Notes under the pieces: generated by a model
What the model saw: only the letters and a program-made list of their open reading frames with translations
Databases searched by the model: none
Told to the model about the DNA's origin: nothing
NCBI GenBank assembly: GCA_035644495.1
Contig: DASQOM010000116.1
Coordinates: 1-35,226, forward strand
Reading direction: 5' to 3'
DNA length: 35,226 bases
From: JACQFK01 sp035644495
GTDB lineage: Bacteria; Planctomycetota; MHYJ01; JACPRB01
Program-made: the position numbers and the translations under genes
Shown here: piece after piece, positions 15,101-21,134 of the stretch
Position numbering within the stretch: position 1 is the stretch's first letter
Layout: each line of letters opens with the position of its first letter

Positions 15101-18100
15101 CGCGGGCCACCGTGGTCACCTGGTCGGCGAACGTCGCCAAGGTGTCGATCATGTTGTTGATCGTGTCGGCGAGCGTCGCGATTTCGCCGCGGGCGTCCAG
15201 CGACAGCTTGAGCTTCAGCTCGCCGCGTGCCACCGCCGTCACGACCAGCGCGATGCGGCGCACCTGGCTCGTCAGGTTCGACGCCATCGAATTCACGTTG
15301 TCCGTCAGGTCCTTCCACACGCCGGCGACGCCCTTCACTTCGGCCTGTCCGCCCAGCTTTCCGTCCGTGCCGACTTCGCGGGCCACGCGCGTCACTTCCG
15401 ACGCGAACGCGTTCAGCTGGTCCACCATCGTGTTGATCGTGTTCTTCAGCTGCAAGATTTCGCCCTTCACCTCGACCGTGATCTTGCGCGACAGGTCGCC
15501 CTTCGCCACGGCCGTCGTCACGTCGGCGATGTTGCGCACCTGGTTCGTCAGGTTCGACGCCATCGAGTTCACGTTGTCCGTCAGGTCCTTCCACACGCCG
15601 GCCACGCCCTTCACTTCGGCCTGTCCGCCCAGCTTTCCTTCCGTGCCGACCTCGCGCGCCACGCGCGTCACTTCCGACGCGAACGCGTTCAACTGGTCCA
15701 CCAGCGTGTTGATCGTGTTTTTCAGCTGCAGGATCTCGCCCTTCACCTCGACCGTGATCTTGCGCGACAGGTCGCCCTTCGCCACGGCCGTCGTCACGTC
15801 GGCGATGTTTCTCACCTGGCCCGTCAGGTTCGACGCCATCGAGTTCACGTTGTCGCTCAGGTCCTTCCAGACGCCGGCCACGCCCTTCACTTCGGCCTGG
15901 CCGCCCAGTTTCCCTTCCGTGCCGACTTCGCGCGCCACGCGCGTCACCTCCGAGGCGAACGCGTTCAACTGGTCGACCATCGTGTTGATCGTGTTCTTCA
16001 GCTGCAGGATTTCGCCCTTCACCTCGACCGTGATCTTGCGCGAGAGGTCCCCTCGGGCCACGGCCGTCGTCACGTCGGCGATGTTTCGCACCTGGCTCGT
16101 CAGGTTCGACGCCATCAGGTTCACGTTGTCCGTCAGGCCCTTCCACACGCCGCCGACGCCCTTCACTTCGGCCTGGCCGCCCAGCTTTCCTTCCGTGCCG
16201 ACTTCGCGGGCCACGCGCGTCACTTCCGACGCGAATGCGTTCAACTGGTCGACCATCGTGTTGATCGTGTTCTTCAGCTGCAGGATTTCGCCCTTCACTT
16301 CGACCGTGATCTTGCGCGAGAGGTCTCCTCGGGCCACGGCCGTCGTCACATCGGCGATGTTTCGCACCTGACTCGTCAGGTTTGACGCCATCGAGTTCAC
16401 GTTGTCGGTGAGGTCCTTCCAGACACCGCCGACGCCCTTCACCTGGGCCTGGCCGCCCAGCTTCCCTTCCGTACCGACTTCGCGCGCCACGCGCGTGACC
16501 TCGGAGCCGAACGCGTTGAGCTGGTCCACCATCGTATTGACGGTTTTCTTCAGCTGGAGCAGTTCGCCCTTCACTTCGACCGTGATCTTGCGCGACAGGT
16601 CGCCTTTGGCGACGGCCGTCGTCACGTCGGCGATGTTGCGCACCTGGCTCGTCAGGTTCGACGCCATCAGGTTTACGTTGTCCGTCAGACCTTTCCACAC
16701 GCCGCCGACGCCTTTCACTTCGGCCTGGCCGCCCAGTTTTCCTTCCGTACCGACCTCGCGCGCCACGCGGGTCACTTCCGACGCAAACGCCTTCAACTGA
16801 TCGACCATCGTGTTCACGGTGTTCTTCAGCTGCAGGATCTCGCCCTGCACCTTCACCGTGACCTTTTTGGAGAGATCGCCTCGGGCGACGGCGGTCGTCA
16901 CGTCGGCGATGTTTCGCACCTGGCTCGTCAGGTTCGACGCCATCAGGTTCACGTTGTCCGTCAGGCCTTTCCACACGCCGGCCATGCCCTTCACGTCGGC
17001 CTGGCCGCCCAGCTTCCCTTCCGTACCGACTTCGCGCGCCACGCGCGTCACCTCCGACGCGAACGCCTTCAGCTGGTCCACCATCGTGTTCACGGTTTTC
17101 TTCAGCTGAAGCATTTCCCCCTTCACCTTCACGGTGATCTTGCGCGAGAGGTCGCCCTGCGCCACGGCCGTCGTCACGTCGGCGATATTGCGCACCTGGC
17201 TGGTGAGGTTCGACGCCATCGAGTTCACGTTGTCCGTCAGGTCCTTCCAGGCGCCGGCCACGCCCTTCACGTCGGCCTGGCCGCCCAGCTTCCCTTCGGT
17301 TCCGACCTCGCGCGCCACGCGCGTCACCTCCGACGCGAACGCCTTCAGCTGGTCGACCATCGTGTTGACGGTCTTCTTCAGCTGCAGCAGCTCGCCCTTC
17401 ACTTCGACGGTGATCTTGCGCGAGAGGTCGCCCTTCGCCACGGCCGTCGTCACGTCGGCGATATTACGCACCTGGTTCGTCAGGTTCGACGCCATCAGGT
17501 TCACGTTGTCGGTCAGGCCCTTCCACACGCCGGCCACGCCCTTCACTTCGGCCTGGCCGCCCAGCTTGCCTTCGGTTCCGACCTCGCGCGCCACGCGCGT
17601 CACTTCCGACGCAAATGCGTTCAGCTGGTCCACCATCGTGTTGATCGTGTTCTTCAGCTGCAGGATTTCGCCCTTCACTTCGACCGTGATCTTGCGCGAC
17701 AGGTCGCCCTTCGCCACGGCCGTCGTCACGTCGGCGATATTGCGCACCTGGTTCGTCAGGTTCGACGCCATCAGGTTCACGTTGTCGGTCAGGCCCTTCC
17801 ACACGCCGGCCACGCCCTTCACGTCGGCCTGGCCGCCCAGCTTCCCTTCCGTGCCGACCTCGCGGGCGACGCGCGTCACTTCCGACGCGAACGCGTTCAG
17901 CTGGTCGACCATCGTGTTCACGGTGCGGGCGATCGACAGGAACGCGCCTTTCACGGGACGCCCTTCGATCTCCATCGGCATGGTCTGCGTCAGGTTGCCC
18001 TCGGCGACGGCGCCGATGACGCGGGCCATTTCGTTCGTGGGCTGTCCGAGGTCGTCGATGAGGTTGTTGATGGCGTCGATCGACGAGGCCCAGGACCCGC

Positions 18101-18344
18101 GGGCGTCGACGAGCACCGCGCGCTCGCCGAGCTTGCCTTCCTTGCCGACCACGTGGCCGATTCGCTGCAGCTCGGAGGCCATGGCTTCATTCATGGCAAT
18201 GATTTCGTTGAGCGCCAGCGCGATATCGCTCTCCACGCCGGCCTCCCCGATCGGGATCCGCCGGGTGAAGTCTCCGTCTTTCACCGCGCGAAGGATCTTC
18301 AGCAGCTCCCGCGCGTCAAGGTGCTCGGCCAGTGTCGCTCGCAT
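12162..18344 (-). CDS. Giant cytosolic poly-HAMP hybrid histidine kinase with three receivers
   Basis: 2060 residues from ATG 18344. The longer reading from 18410 would begin inside the promoter (18399-18424), so it is excluded. No transmembrane segment is visible. An N-terminal HAMP-like pair (about 10-199) is followed by nine near-identical 92-residue HAMP-pair units (200-1027), one divergent unit (1028-1119) and a half unit. Then come a GAF domain (about 1165-1320), a coiled coil, HisKA with His1380 in NMSHELRTPLNSL, and an ATPase domain (NLLSNAFKF, NDSGIGI, GTGLGLSI). Three receivers end the protein, with phospho-Asp at about 1721, 1843 and 1991. The plan resembles group III (Nik1/Os-1) osmosensing hybrid kinases of fungi and their bacterial poly-HAMP relatives. 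First gene of a four-gene signalling operon. Confidence 0.96.
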   Translation of the reverse strand: MRATLAEHLDARELLKILRAVKDGDFTRRIPIGEAGVESDIALALNEIIAMNEAMASELQRIGHVVGKEGKLGERAVLVDARGSWASSIDAINNLIDDLGQPTNEMARVIGAVAEGNLTQTMPMEIEGRPVKGAFLSIARTVNTMVDQLNAFASEVTRVAREVGTEGKLGGQADVKGVAGVWKGLTDNVNLMASNLTNQVRNIADVTTAVAKGDLSRKITVEVKGEILQLKNTINTMVDQLNAFASEVTRVAREVGTEGKLGGQAEVKGVAGVWKGLTDNVNLMASNLTNQVRNIADVTTAVAKGDLSRKITVEVKGELLQLKKTVNTMVDQLKAFASEVTRVAREVGTEGKLGGQADVKGVAGAWKDLTDNVNSMASNLTSQVRNIADVTTAVAQGDLSRKITVKVKGEMLQLKKTVNTMVDQLKAFASEVTRVAREVGTEGKLGGQADVKGMAGVWKGLTDNVNLMASNLTSQVRNIADVTTAVARGDLSKKVTVKVQGEILQLKNTVNTMVDQLKAFASEVTRVAREVGTEGKLGGQAEVKGVGGVWKGLTDNVNLMASNLTSQVRNIADVTTAVAKGDLSRKITVEVKGELLQLKKTVNTMVDQLNAFGSEVTRVAREVGTEGKLGGQAQVKGVGGVWKDLTDNVNSMASNLTSQVRNIADVTTAVARGDLSRKITVEVKGEILQLKNTINTMVDQLNAFASEVTRVAREVGTEGKLGGQAEVKGVGGVWKGLTDNVNLMASNLTSQVRNIADVTTAVARGDLSRKITVEVKGEILQLKNTINTMVDQLNAFASEVTRVAREVGTEGKLGGQAEVKGVAGVWKDLSDNVNSMASNLTGQVRNIADVTTAVAKGDLSRKITVEVKGEILQLKNTINTLVDQLNAFASEVTRVAREVGTEGKLGGQAEVKGVAGVWKDLTDNVNSMASNLTNQVRNIADVTTAVAKGDLSRKITVEVKGEILQLKNTINTMVDQLNAFASEVTRVAREVGTDGKLGGQAEVKGVAGVWKDLTDNVNSMASNLTSQVRRIALVVTAVARGELKLKLSLDARGEIATLADTINNMIDTLATFADQVTTVAREVGVEGKLGGQARVPGATGIWRDLTDNVNELANNLTTQVRGMADVAAAVTKGDLNRSITVDARGEVEIVKDNINQMIRNLRETTQKNAEQDWLKTNLAKFSRMLQGQRDLETVSRQILSELAPLVNVQHAVFYELEQRGEEEAVLKKSAGYATVEREGARQRFRMGESLVGQCAMERRPLRVENAPEDYIKISSGLGEASPYSMIFLPVLFEEQVRAVIELASFSQFSDIHVTFLEQLTEIIGIVFNTIGATMRTEALLKQSQALTQELQQTNQELEEKAEQLSLTSKYKSEFLANMSHELRTPLNSLLILAKLLFENADGNLTDKQVEFSKAIHSSGTDLLSLINDILDLSKIESGTMSVEAGKVRFKDLRDEIEPSFRPIALNKKLDFSIDINPNVPSTIQTDSKRLHQVLRNLLSNAFKFTSKGGVILRMGVAEHGWSPKHEILNKADTVVFFSVNDSGIGIPADKHQIIFEPFQQADMTTSRKYGGTGLGLSISREIARLLGGEIRLESTPSQGSTFTLFLPLNYVAPKTRPAQEKTTGSKGEAAIAQSSDGVSPAVELVRRDEVPTPFLLSDVDDDRSAIQPGDRVLLIVEDDVKFAGLLLDVAHEQGFKGLIAHTGEAGLGVARKFKPHAISLDLRMPDMDGWTLLDCLKHDVESRHIPVQIISAEDQAQRGLKMGAFSFLHKPASREALAESFGNLREYIDRSVKRLLIVEDDEIQRRSIQELVGGDDVETRCAATAGEALEILDRERIDCVVLDLSLPDMSGYEFIEKVKGRDLGSGRPPIIIYTGRELTRQEETTLRKDAEAIIVKDALSPERLLDETSLFLHRSPHQLPEAKRRMIQTGQKADPALAGRSVFIVDDDVRNIFALTTVLEQMKMHVRYAQNGKEAVEFLKGNRDIDIVLMDIMMPEMDGYEAMRQIRKTNGLEMLPMIALTAKAMKGDRERCIEAGASDYIPKPVDSERLLSVIRVWLYR
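15264..17747 (-). repeat. Nine tandem 276-bp repeats encoding HAMP units
   Basis: Unit junctions (the VRNIADVTTAV start) recur exactly every 276 bp, at 17747 and then down to 15264: nine units. Each encodes 92 residues of two linked HAMP modules, for example GDLSRKITVEVKGE and EVGTEGKLGGQAEVKGV. Units differ by a few residues (K/R, N/S, M/L, V/I) and scattered synonymous bases. A tenth, divergent 276-bp unit follows at 14988-15263. Confidence 0.97.
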
Positions 18345-18398
18345 GCAGTACCCCCAGTTGTGTAGATCGTTGAGGAGGGGATCTCCCGTGGAGAAAAA

Positions 18399-18424
18399 GA
18401 GCCAACGCAACGGGATTTGTTACG
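18399..18424 (-). promoter_or_regulatory. ECF-type promoter motif for the poly-HAMP kinase operon
   Basis: Reverse strand CGTAAC (18419-18424), 15 nt, GGCTC (18399-18403). Both halves fit the consensus. It drives about 10.6 kb of overlapping signalling genes. Confidence 0.78.
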
Positions 18425-18460
18425 TGGGATCGTGCAAAAGATGCCTTGAAACCGCCCTCC

Positions 18461-19117
18461 CTACTCCTTGAGGGCGATCTCCAGAGACACACCCAATCTC
18501 TTCTGCAGCATCAGCTTAGCTCTGTGAGCCAGCGCCCGGGCCGCCCCGGCCCGGATGTTCAGGATGCGCGCCACGTCGTCATACGGCAAATCGTCGATGT
18601 AATGCAGAACGAAGACCTCCCGCTGGGCTTCGGTCAGGTACCCCAGGGCCACGGTCAGCATCCGGTTGCCTTCCCTTCGGATGGCGCTGGTCAAGGCCCC
18701 CCGGGCGCGCGCCTGGTGCGGTCGGACCCCCTGATCCAGCTTATCGTTCCCCGCCAGCTGTGCCTCCTTCTTGCGGTCCCGGAGGATATGGCGGCAGAGG
18801 TTCAGGGCGATGGACGAGAACCAGGTCCGGGGCTCGGCTTCACCCCGGTAGCTGCGGATATGGGACAGCCCCTGCGTGAACGTCTCCTGGACCACGTCCT
18901 CCGCCATCGACGCGCTGTGTAGGATCATATAGGCCATGCGCCAGATCCGGTCGGCATGCCGGCGGAACAGAATGGCATAAGGAGTCATCTCGCCCGAGGA
19001 GGCGTGATGCATCAGGGAGACATCGCTGGATTCTTCGCCCGCTGTCGATGCAGGCGGATTTTGTGGCTGGGCCGCCACCGGGCCTGGCGTGATCGGTTGC
19101 ACCCGAGTATCGGGCAT
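18461..19117 (-). CDS. ECF-subfamily RNA polymerase sigma factor, probably autoregulated
   Basis: 218 residues from ATG 19117, preceded by GAGGGGAAG. The longer start at 19141 would lie three bases from the -10 element of its own promoter, so it is unlikely. After a 45-residue Pro/Thr-rich leader, region 2 shows YAILFRRHADRIWRMAYMIL, AEDVVQETFTQGLSHIRSY and WFSSIALNLCRHILRDRKK. Region 4 shows LTVALGYLTEAQREVFVLHY, YDDVARILNIRAGAARALAH and RAKLMLQKRLG. It is a close paralogue of the sigma at 5529-6173. It carries a perfect copy of the shared promoter motif (19144-19169) and lies directly upstream of the poly-HAMP operon, which has another, so it is the best candidate for the sigma that reads the motif. 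No anti-sigma gene adjoins it. Confidence 0.94.
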   Translation of the reverse strand: MPDTRVQPITPGPVAAQPQNPPASTAGEESSDVSLMHHASSGEMTPYAILFRRHADRIWRMAYMILHSASMAEDVVQETFTQGLSHIRSYRGEAEPRTWFSSIALNLCRHILRDRKKEAQLAGNDKLDQGVRPHQARARGALTSAIRREGNRMLTVALGYLTEAQREVFVLHYIDDLPYDDVARILNIRAGAARALAHRAKLMLQKRLGVSLEIALKE

Positions 19118-19143
19118 GGTAAGCTTCCCCTCGATTCCCAAGG

Positions 19144-19169
19144 GATCCCCAACATCGTAATTTGTTACG
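19144..19169 (-). promoter_or_regulatory. ECF-type promoter motif upstream of the ECF sigma 18461-19117
   Basis: Reverse strand CGTAAC (19164-19169), 15 nt, GGATC (19144-19148). Both halves fit the consensus. A small inverted repeat, CCAAG-CCGT-CTTGG, lies just upstream at 19179-19192. Confidence 0.78.
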
Positions 19170-19234
19170 GGGGATTTGCCAAGCCGTCTTGGAGGAGGCG
19201 GACCCTGCGCATCCTTTTCAGCACTCCCCTTCGA

Positions 19235-20083
19235 CTATTCACACTCCAGATGAAAGATGACCTTCACCTGGGCTCTCGTGAAGGTCCCATAGGTCGTCCC
19301 ATCCACCGTAAGGGTGATTGAATCCAGGGCTGCCATCTGGATGGTGACCGTATGGGGTCCCGTCGAATCCGTGAACGTGATCGTCTTTTCGGCCGTGGCC
19401 GAGACGCTGCTCGCCGAGACTCCCGCGGTCTTTCCGTAAGTCGCCAGGACGTGGCGGCTGCCAGCCACCGTTCCCGCGATCGTCTCCATTCCGTGCTTCG
19501 CCGTGAAAGTCAGGCCGCTGAGGGAGGATTCCGAGTCCGCGGTGATCGACCAATTGTTCACGTCGACGAAGGTCCAGTCGACGTTCAGCGAGTGGTTCCA
19601 GACGGCGCCCTGCAGGAGGGTCGCCGAGTCTCCCGACGTCGGATCCGTGAAGGACAGGCCGGTCGCGGCCGTGACGCTCACGGCATAAGCCGCCGAACCC
19701 CTACCGGCGCCGGACTGAAGGATTCCCGTGGCCACGACATGGAGGATCCCGGACGCACCGGGATACCGCGGTTGGCCGGACGCGTCGGTGGCCGCGAGGT
19801 CCACCGTCAGACTTAGAGTCGACTGAAAGGAAATGCTGGTCGGGGAGGGAACCGTCGACTTGGCCGACGTCGTTCCAGGACTGCCGCTGTCCACAATGGC
19901 ATCGTTCGCCGCCTGGGTTGCCACATCCACCGCCACCGCCGCCGGGGAGGCCTTCTGTGCGGTCTCCACCGTGCCGGCCATGGGGGCTTCGCCGCTACCC
20001 ATCCCGCCGCTTCCGCCGCAGGCGGGGATGAGAGCAGCAGCCATCAGCAGCAGGGAACTCCGGACTCCGACAATGAGCTTCAT
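19235..20083 (-). CDS. Hypothetical lipoprotein, beta-rich
   Basis: 282 residues. MKLIVGVRSSLLLMAAALIP then AC-GGSGG is a lipoprotein signal with the lipid-bearing Cys at residue 22. A Ser/Ala/Thr-rich spacer (about 25-80) is followed by a long stretch of alternating hydrophobic and polar residues (SLTVDLAATDASGQPRYPG, SVTAATGLSFTDPTSGDSA, TVTIQMAALDSITLTVDGTT) typical of a surface beta-fold. No enzyme motif is visible. It ends TFTRAQVKVIFHLECE. GGGGAAGAATCTGAC provides a ribosome site. It lies 31 bp after the Pro-rich peptide gene 20115-20264 on the same strand and probably shares its promoter at 20304-20330. Likely anchored in the outer membrane or facing the periplasm; function unknown. 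Confidence 0.85.
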   Translation of the reverse strand: MKLIVGVRSSLLLMAAALIPACGGSGGMGSGEAPMAGTVETAQKASPAAVAVDVATQAANDAIVDSGSPGTTSAKSTVPSPTSISFQSTLSLTVDLAATDASGQPRYPGASGILHVVATGILQSGAGRGSAAYAVSVTAATGLSFTDPTSGDSATLLQGAVWNHSLNVDWTFVDVNNWSITADSESSLSGLTFTAKHGMETIAGTVAGSRHVLATYGKTAGVSASSVSATAEKTITFTDSTGPHTVTIQMAALDSITLTVDGTTYGTFTRAQVKVIFHLECE

Positions 20084-20114
20084 GTCAGATTCTTCCCCGA
20101 GGATTCAGACGTCG

Positions 20115-20264
20115 CTAGATCTCCGGCTGGTCGGGGATCGGATTCGTCGGGATGGGCTTCGGGTCCGCCGGCGAAGGCTCCTCGGGACTCGGGTTCATCG
20201 GGGGCACGTCGCCGGGTCCGGGGTTGGACGGGACCGGCTTTCTCGGATTGTCAGGACCGTTCAT
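20115..20264 (-). CDS. Small Pro/Asn-rich peptide (49 aa)
   Basis: ATG 20264 follows CACGAGGAGGTTGCC, a strong ribosome site. The product MNGPDNPRKPVPSNPGPGDV continues PPMNPSPEEPSPADPKPIP and ends in PTNPIPDQPEI: about one third proline, no cysteine and no membrane segment, so extended or disordered. The longer reading from 20351 would include the promoter and is rejected. It has its own motif (20304-20330) divergent from that of the zinc-ribbon gene 20413-20559, and the lipoprotein gene follows 31 bp later. Short proline-rich proteins of this kind are common as hypothetical genes in stress clusters; no function can be given. Confidence 0.7.
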   Translation of the reverse strand: MNGPDNPRKPVPSNPGPGDVPPMNPSPEEPSPADPKPIPTNPIPDQPEI

Positions 20265-20303
20265 GGCAACCTCCTCGTGGACAACTTCCGCTTGCGAGAG
20301 GCC

Positions 20304-20330
20304 GAGACTTCGGGAGGGCAGGAAGTTATG
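20304..20330 (-). promoter_or_regulatory. ECF-type promoter motif for 20115-20264
   Basis: Reverse strand CATAAC (20325-20330), 16 nt, GTCTC (20304-20308). -35 perfect, -10 with GT for GG. Back to back with 20344-20369. Confidence 0.68.
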
Positions 20331-20343
20331 TCGCGAGCGCGAA

Positions 20344-20369
20344 CGTAACAAATCCCATTCCGCGGGATC
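20344..20369 (+). promoter_or_regulatory. ECF-type promoter motif for 20413-20559
   Basis: CGTAAC (20344-20349), 15 nt, GGATC (20365-20369). Both halves fit the consensus. The bases after the -35 (AAATCCC) match those at 18419 on the other strand. Confidence 0.75.
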
Positions 20370-20412
20370 GTTTGAACGCAGCGGGATCCGATTCCGATGC
20401 AGGAGAGAGCCT

Positions 20413-20559
20413 ATGCGTGCGCGACTTGGAGACCTTTACCAGTGCGCCGACAAGGATTGCGGGTTTGAGGTTCTGATTGTCCGCGATTCTGGAAAACCGG
20501 TGCAGCAGGGGCCCTGCCCGATCTGCTGCTGCGGACAGCCGATGCACGTGAGATCCTGA
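20413..20559 (+). CDS. Small Cys-rich zinc-ribbon-like protein, paralogue of 4534-4731
   Basis: 48 residues from ATG 20413, with AGGAGAGAGCCT upstream. Two metal knuckles are visible: LYQCADKDCGFEVLIV (Cys11, Cys16) and PCPICCCGQPMHV (Cys35, 38, 39, 40), the spacing of a zinc ribbon or rubredoxin-like fold. Residue order and the shared CG-x-PM end match the 65-aa protein at 4534-4731, so the two are paralogues. It has no signal or membrane segment. It is a single-gene unit behind a perfect promoter motif. Candidate roles are metal or redox sensing; none is shown by sequence. Confidence 0.85.
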   Translation: MRARLGDLYQCADKDCGFEVLIVRDSGKPVQQGPCPICCCGQPMHVRS

Positions 20560-20608
20560 GCTGCAAGGCGGGCTCACGGGGAACCTGGGTAGGATGCGAC
20601 CGATGACG

Positions 20609-20992
20609 TCAACTGGGAGGAGTCGATCGCTTCCAGGGCCCCCCCAGCGTGAACAATCCGACCATTCGGGATCCCGAGTCGAGGACCGGGATCGCATGGA
20701 TGTTGTTCTGTCGCATCGGGGAAACGAACTCGCGGACATCTTGGTCCTCGTAGCCAACGAGCACCTCGGGACTCATGAACTCGCGGACACTGGCGGTGGA
20801 CGGATCCCGTCCCGACTCCTCGAGGCGGCGCCGGAGATCGGTCTCCTGCAGCACCCCGTGGACCTTCCGGTCGCGGCTGACGATGAGAAGGCTGAGGTTC
20901 AGCGTATCGATCTTGCGAATCGCGTCCTTGATGGAAAGATCCGGATCGATGGTGTCGTAATGCCGGCTCATCACGTCTTTCAAATTGGTCAT
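20609..20992 (-). CDS. CBS-pair domain protein
   Basis: 127 residues from ATG 20992; the longer reading from 21022 would begin inside the promoter. The first CBS motif is MTNLKDVMSRHYDTIDPDLS with SIKDAIRKIDTLNLSLLIVS and VHGVLQETDLRRRL; the second is VREFMSPEVLVGYEDQDVRE, NNIHAIPVLDSGSRMVGLFT. The GVLQETD-L and GLFT positions mark the usual ends of each repeat. CBS pairs bind adenosyl ligands (AMP, ATP, SAM) and regulate partner enzymes or channels; alone they often appear in stress regulons. Only a weak ribosome site (GACGAG) is seen and the predicted leader is short. Promoter motif at 21011-21037. It is convergent with the zinc-ribbon gene. Confidence 0.92.
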   Translation of the reverse strand: MTNLKDVMSRHYDTIDPDLSIKDAIRKIDTLNLSLLIVSRDRKVHGVLQETDLRRRLEESGRDPSTASVREFMSPEVLVGYEDQDVREFVSPMRQNNIHAIPVLDSGSRMVGLFTLGGPWKRSTPPS

Positions 20993-21010
20993 GGCAACGC
21001 TCGTCGGGAA

Positions 21011-21037
21011 GATCCGCGGCAACGCAAAGGCGTTATG
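21011..21037 (-). promoter_or_regulatory. ECF-type promoter motif for the CBS-pair gene
   Basis: Reverse strand CATAAC (21032-21037), 16 nt, GGATC (21011-21015). Both halves fit. The GCGA flank before CATAAC is the same as at 20325-20330. Confidence 0.72.
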
Positions 21038-21075
21038 TCGCGCCGCGAAAAGCCGTGCCGCGCCGGAGAACGGGC

Positions 21076-21103
21076 TTGACTAACCCTTACCTCCGCCTAA
21101 GAT
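21076..21103 (+). promoter_or_regulatory. Sigma-70-type promoter candidate for the Ser/Thr kinase
   Basis: TTGACT (21076-21081), 16 nt, TAAGAT (21098-21103). It overlaps the ATG at 21102, so translation more likely begins at 21135. This is one of the few units here without the ECF-type motif. Confidence 0.5.
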
Positions 21104-21134
21104 GAACAAAAGTAGAAACCTCGAGGCGATTCTC

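Noticed and set aside
12450..16385. 1311-aa plus-strand open frame opposite the poly-HAMP kinase
   Set aside because: It mirrors the 276-bp repeats in a meaningless frame (His/Arg/Val-rich), while the minus strand shows complete kinase and receiver motifs.
15264..17747. CRISPR array or mobile repeat
   Set aside because: The 276-bp period is contiguous, in frame, without spacers, and encodes HAMP modules.
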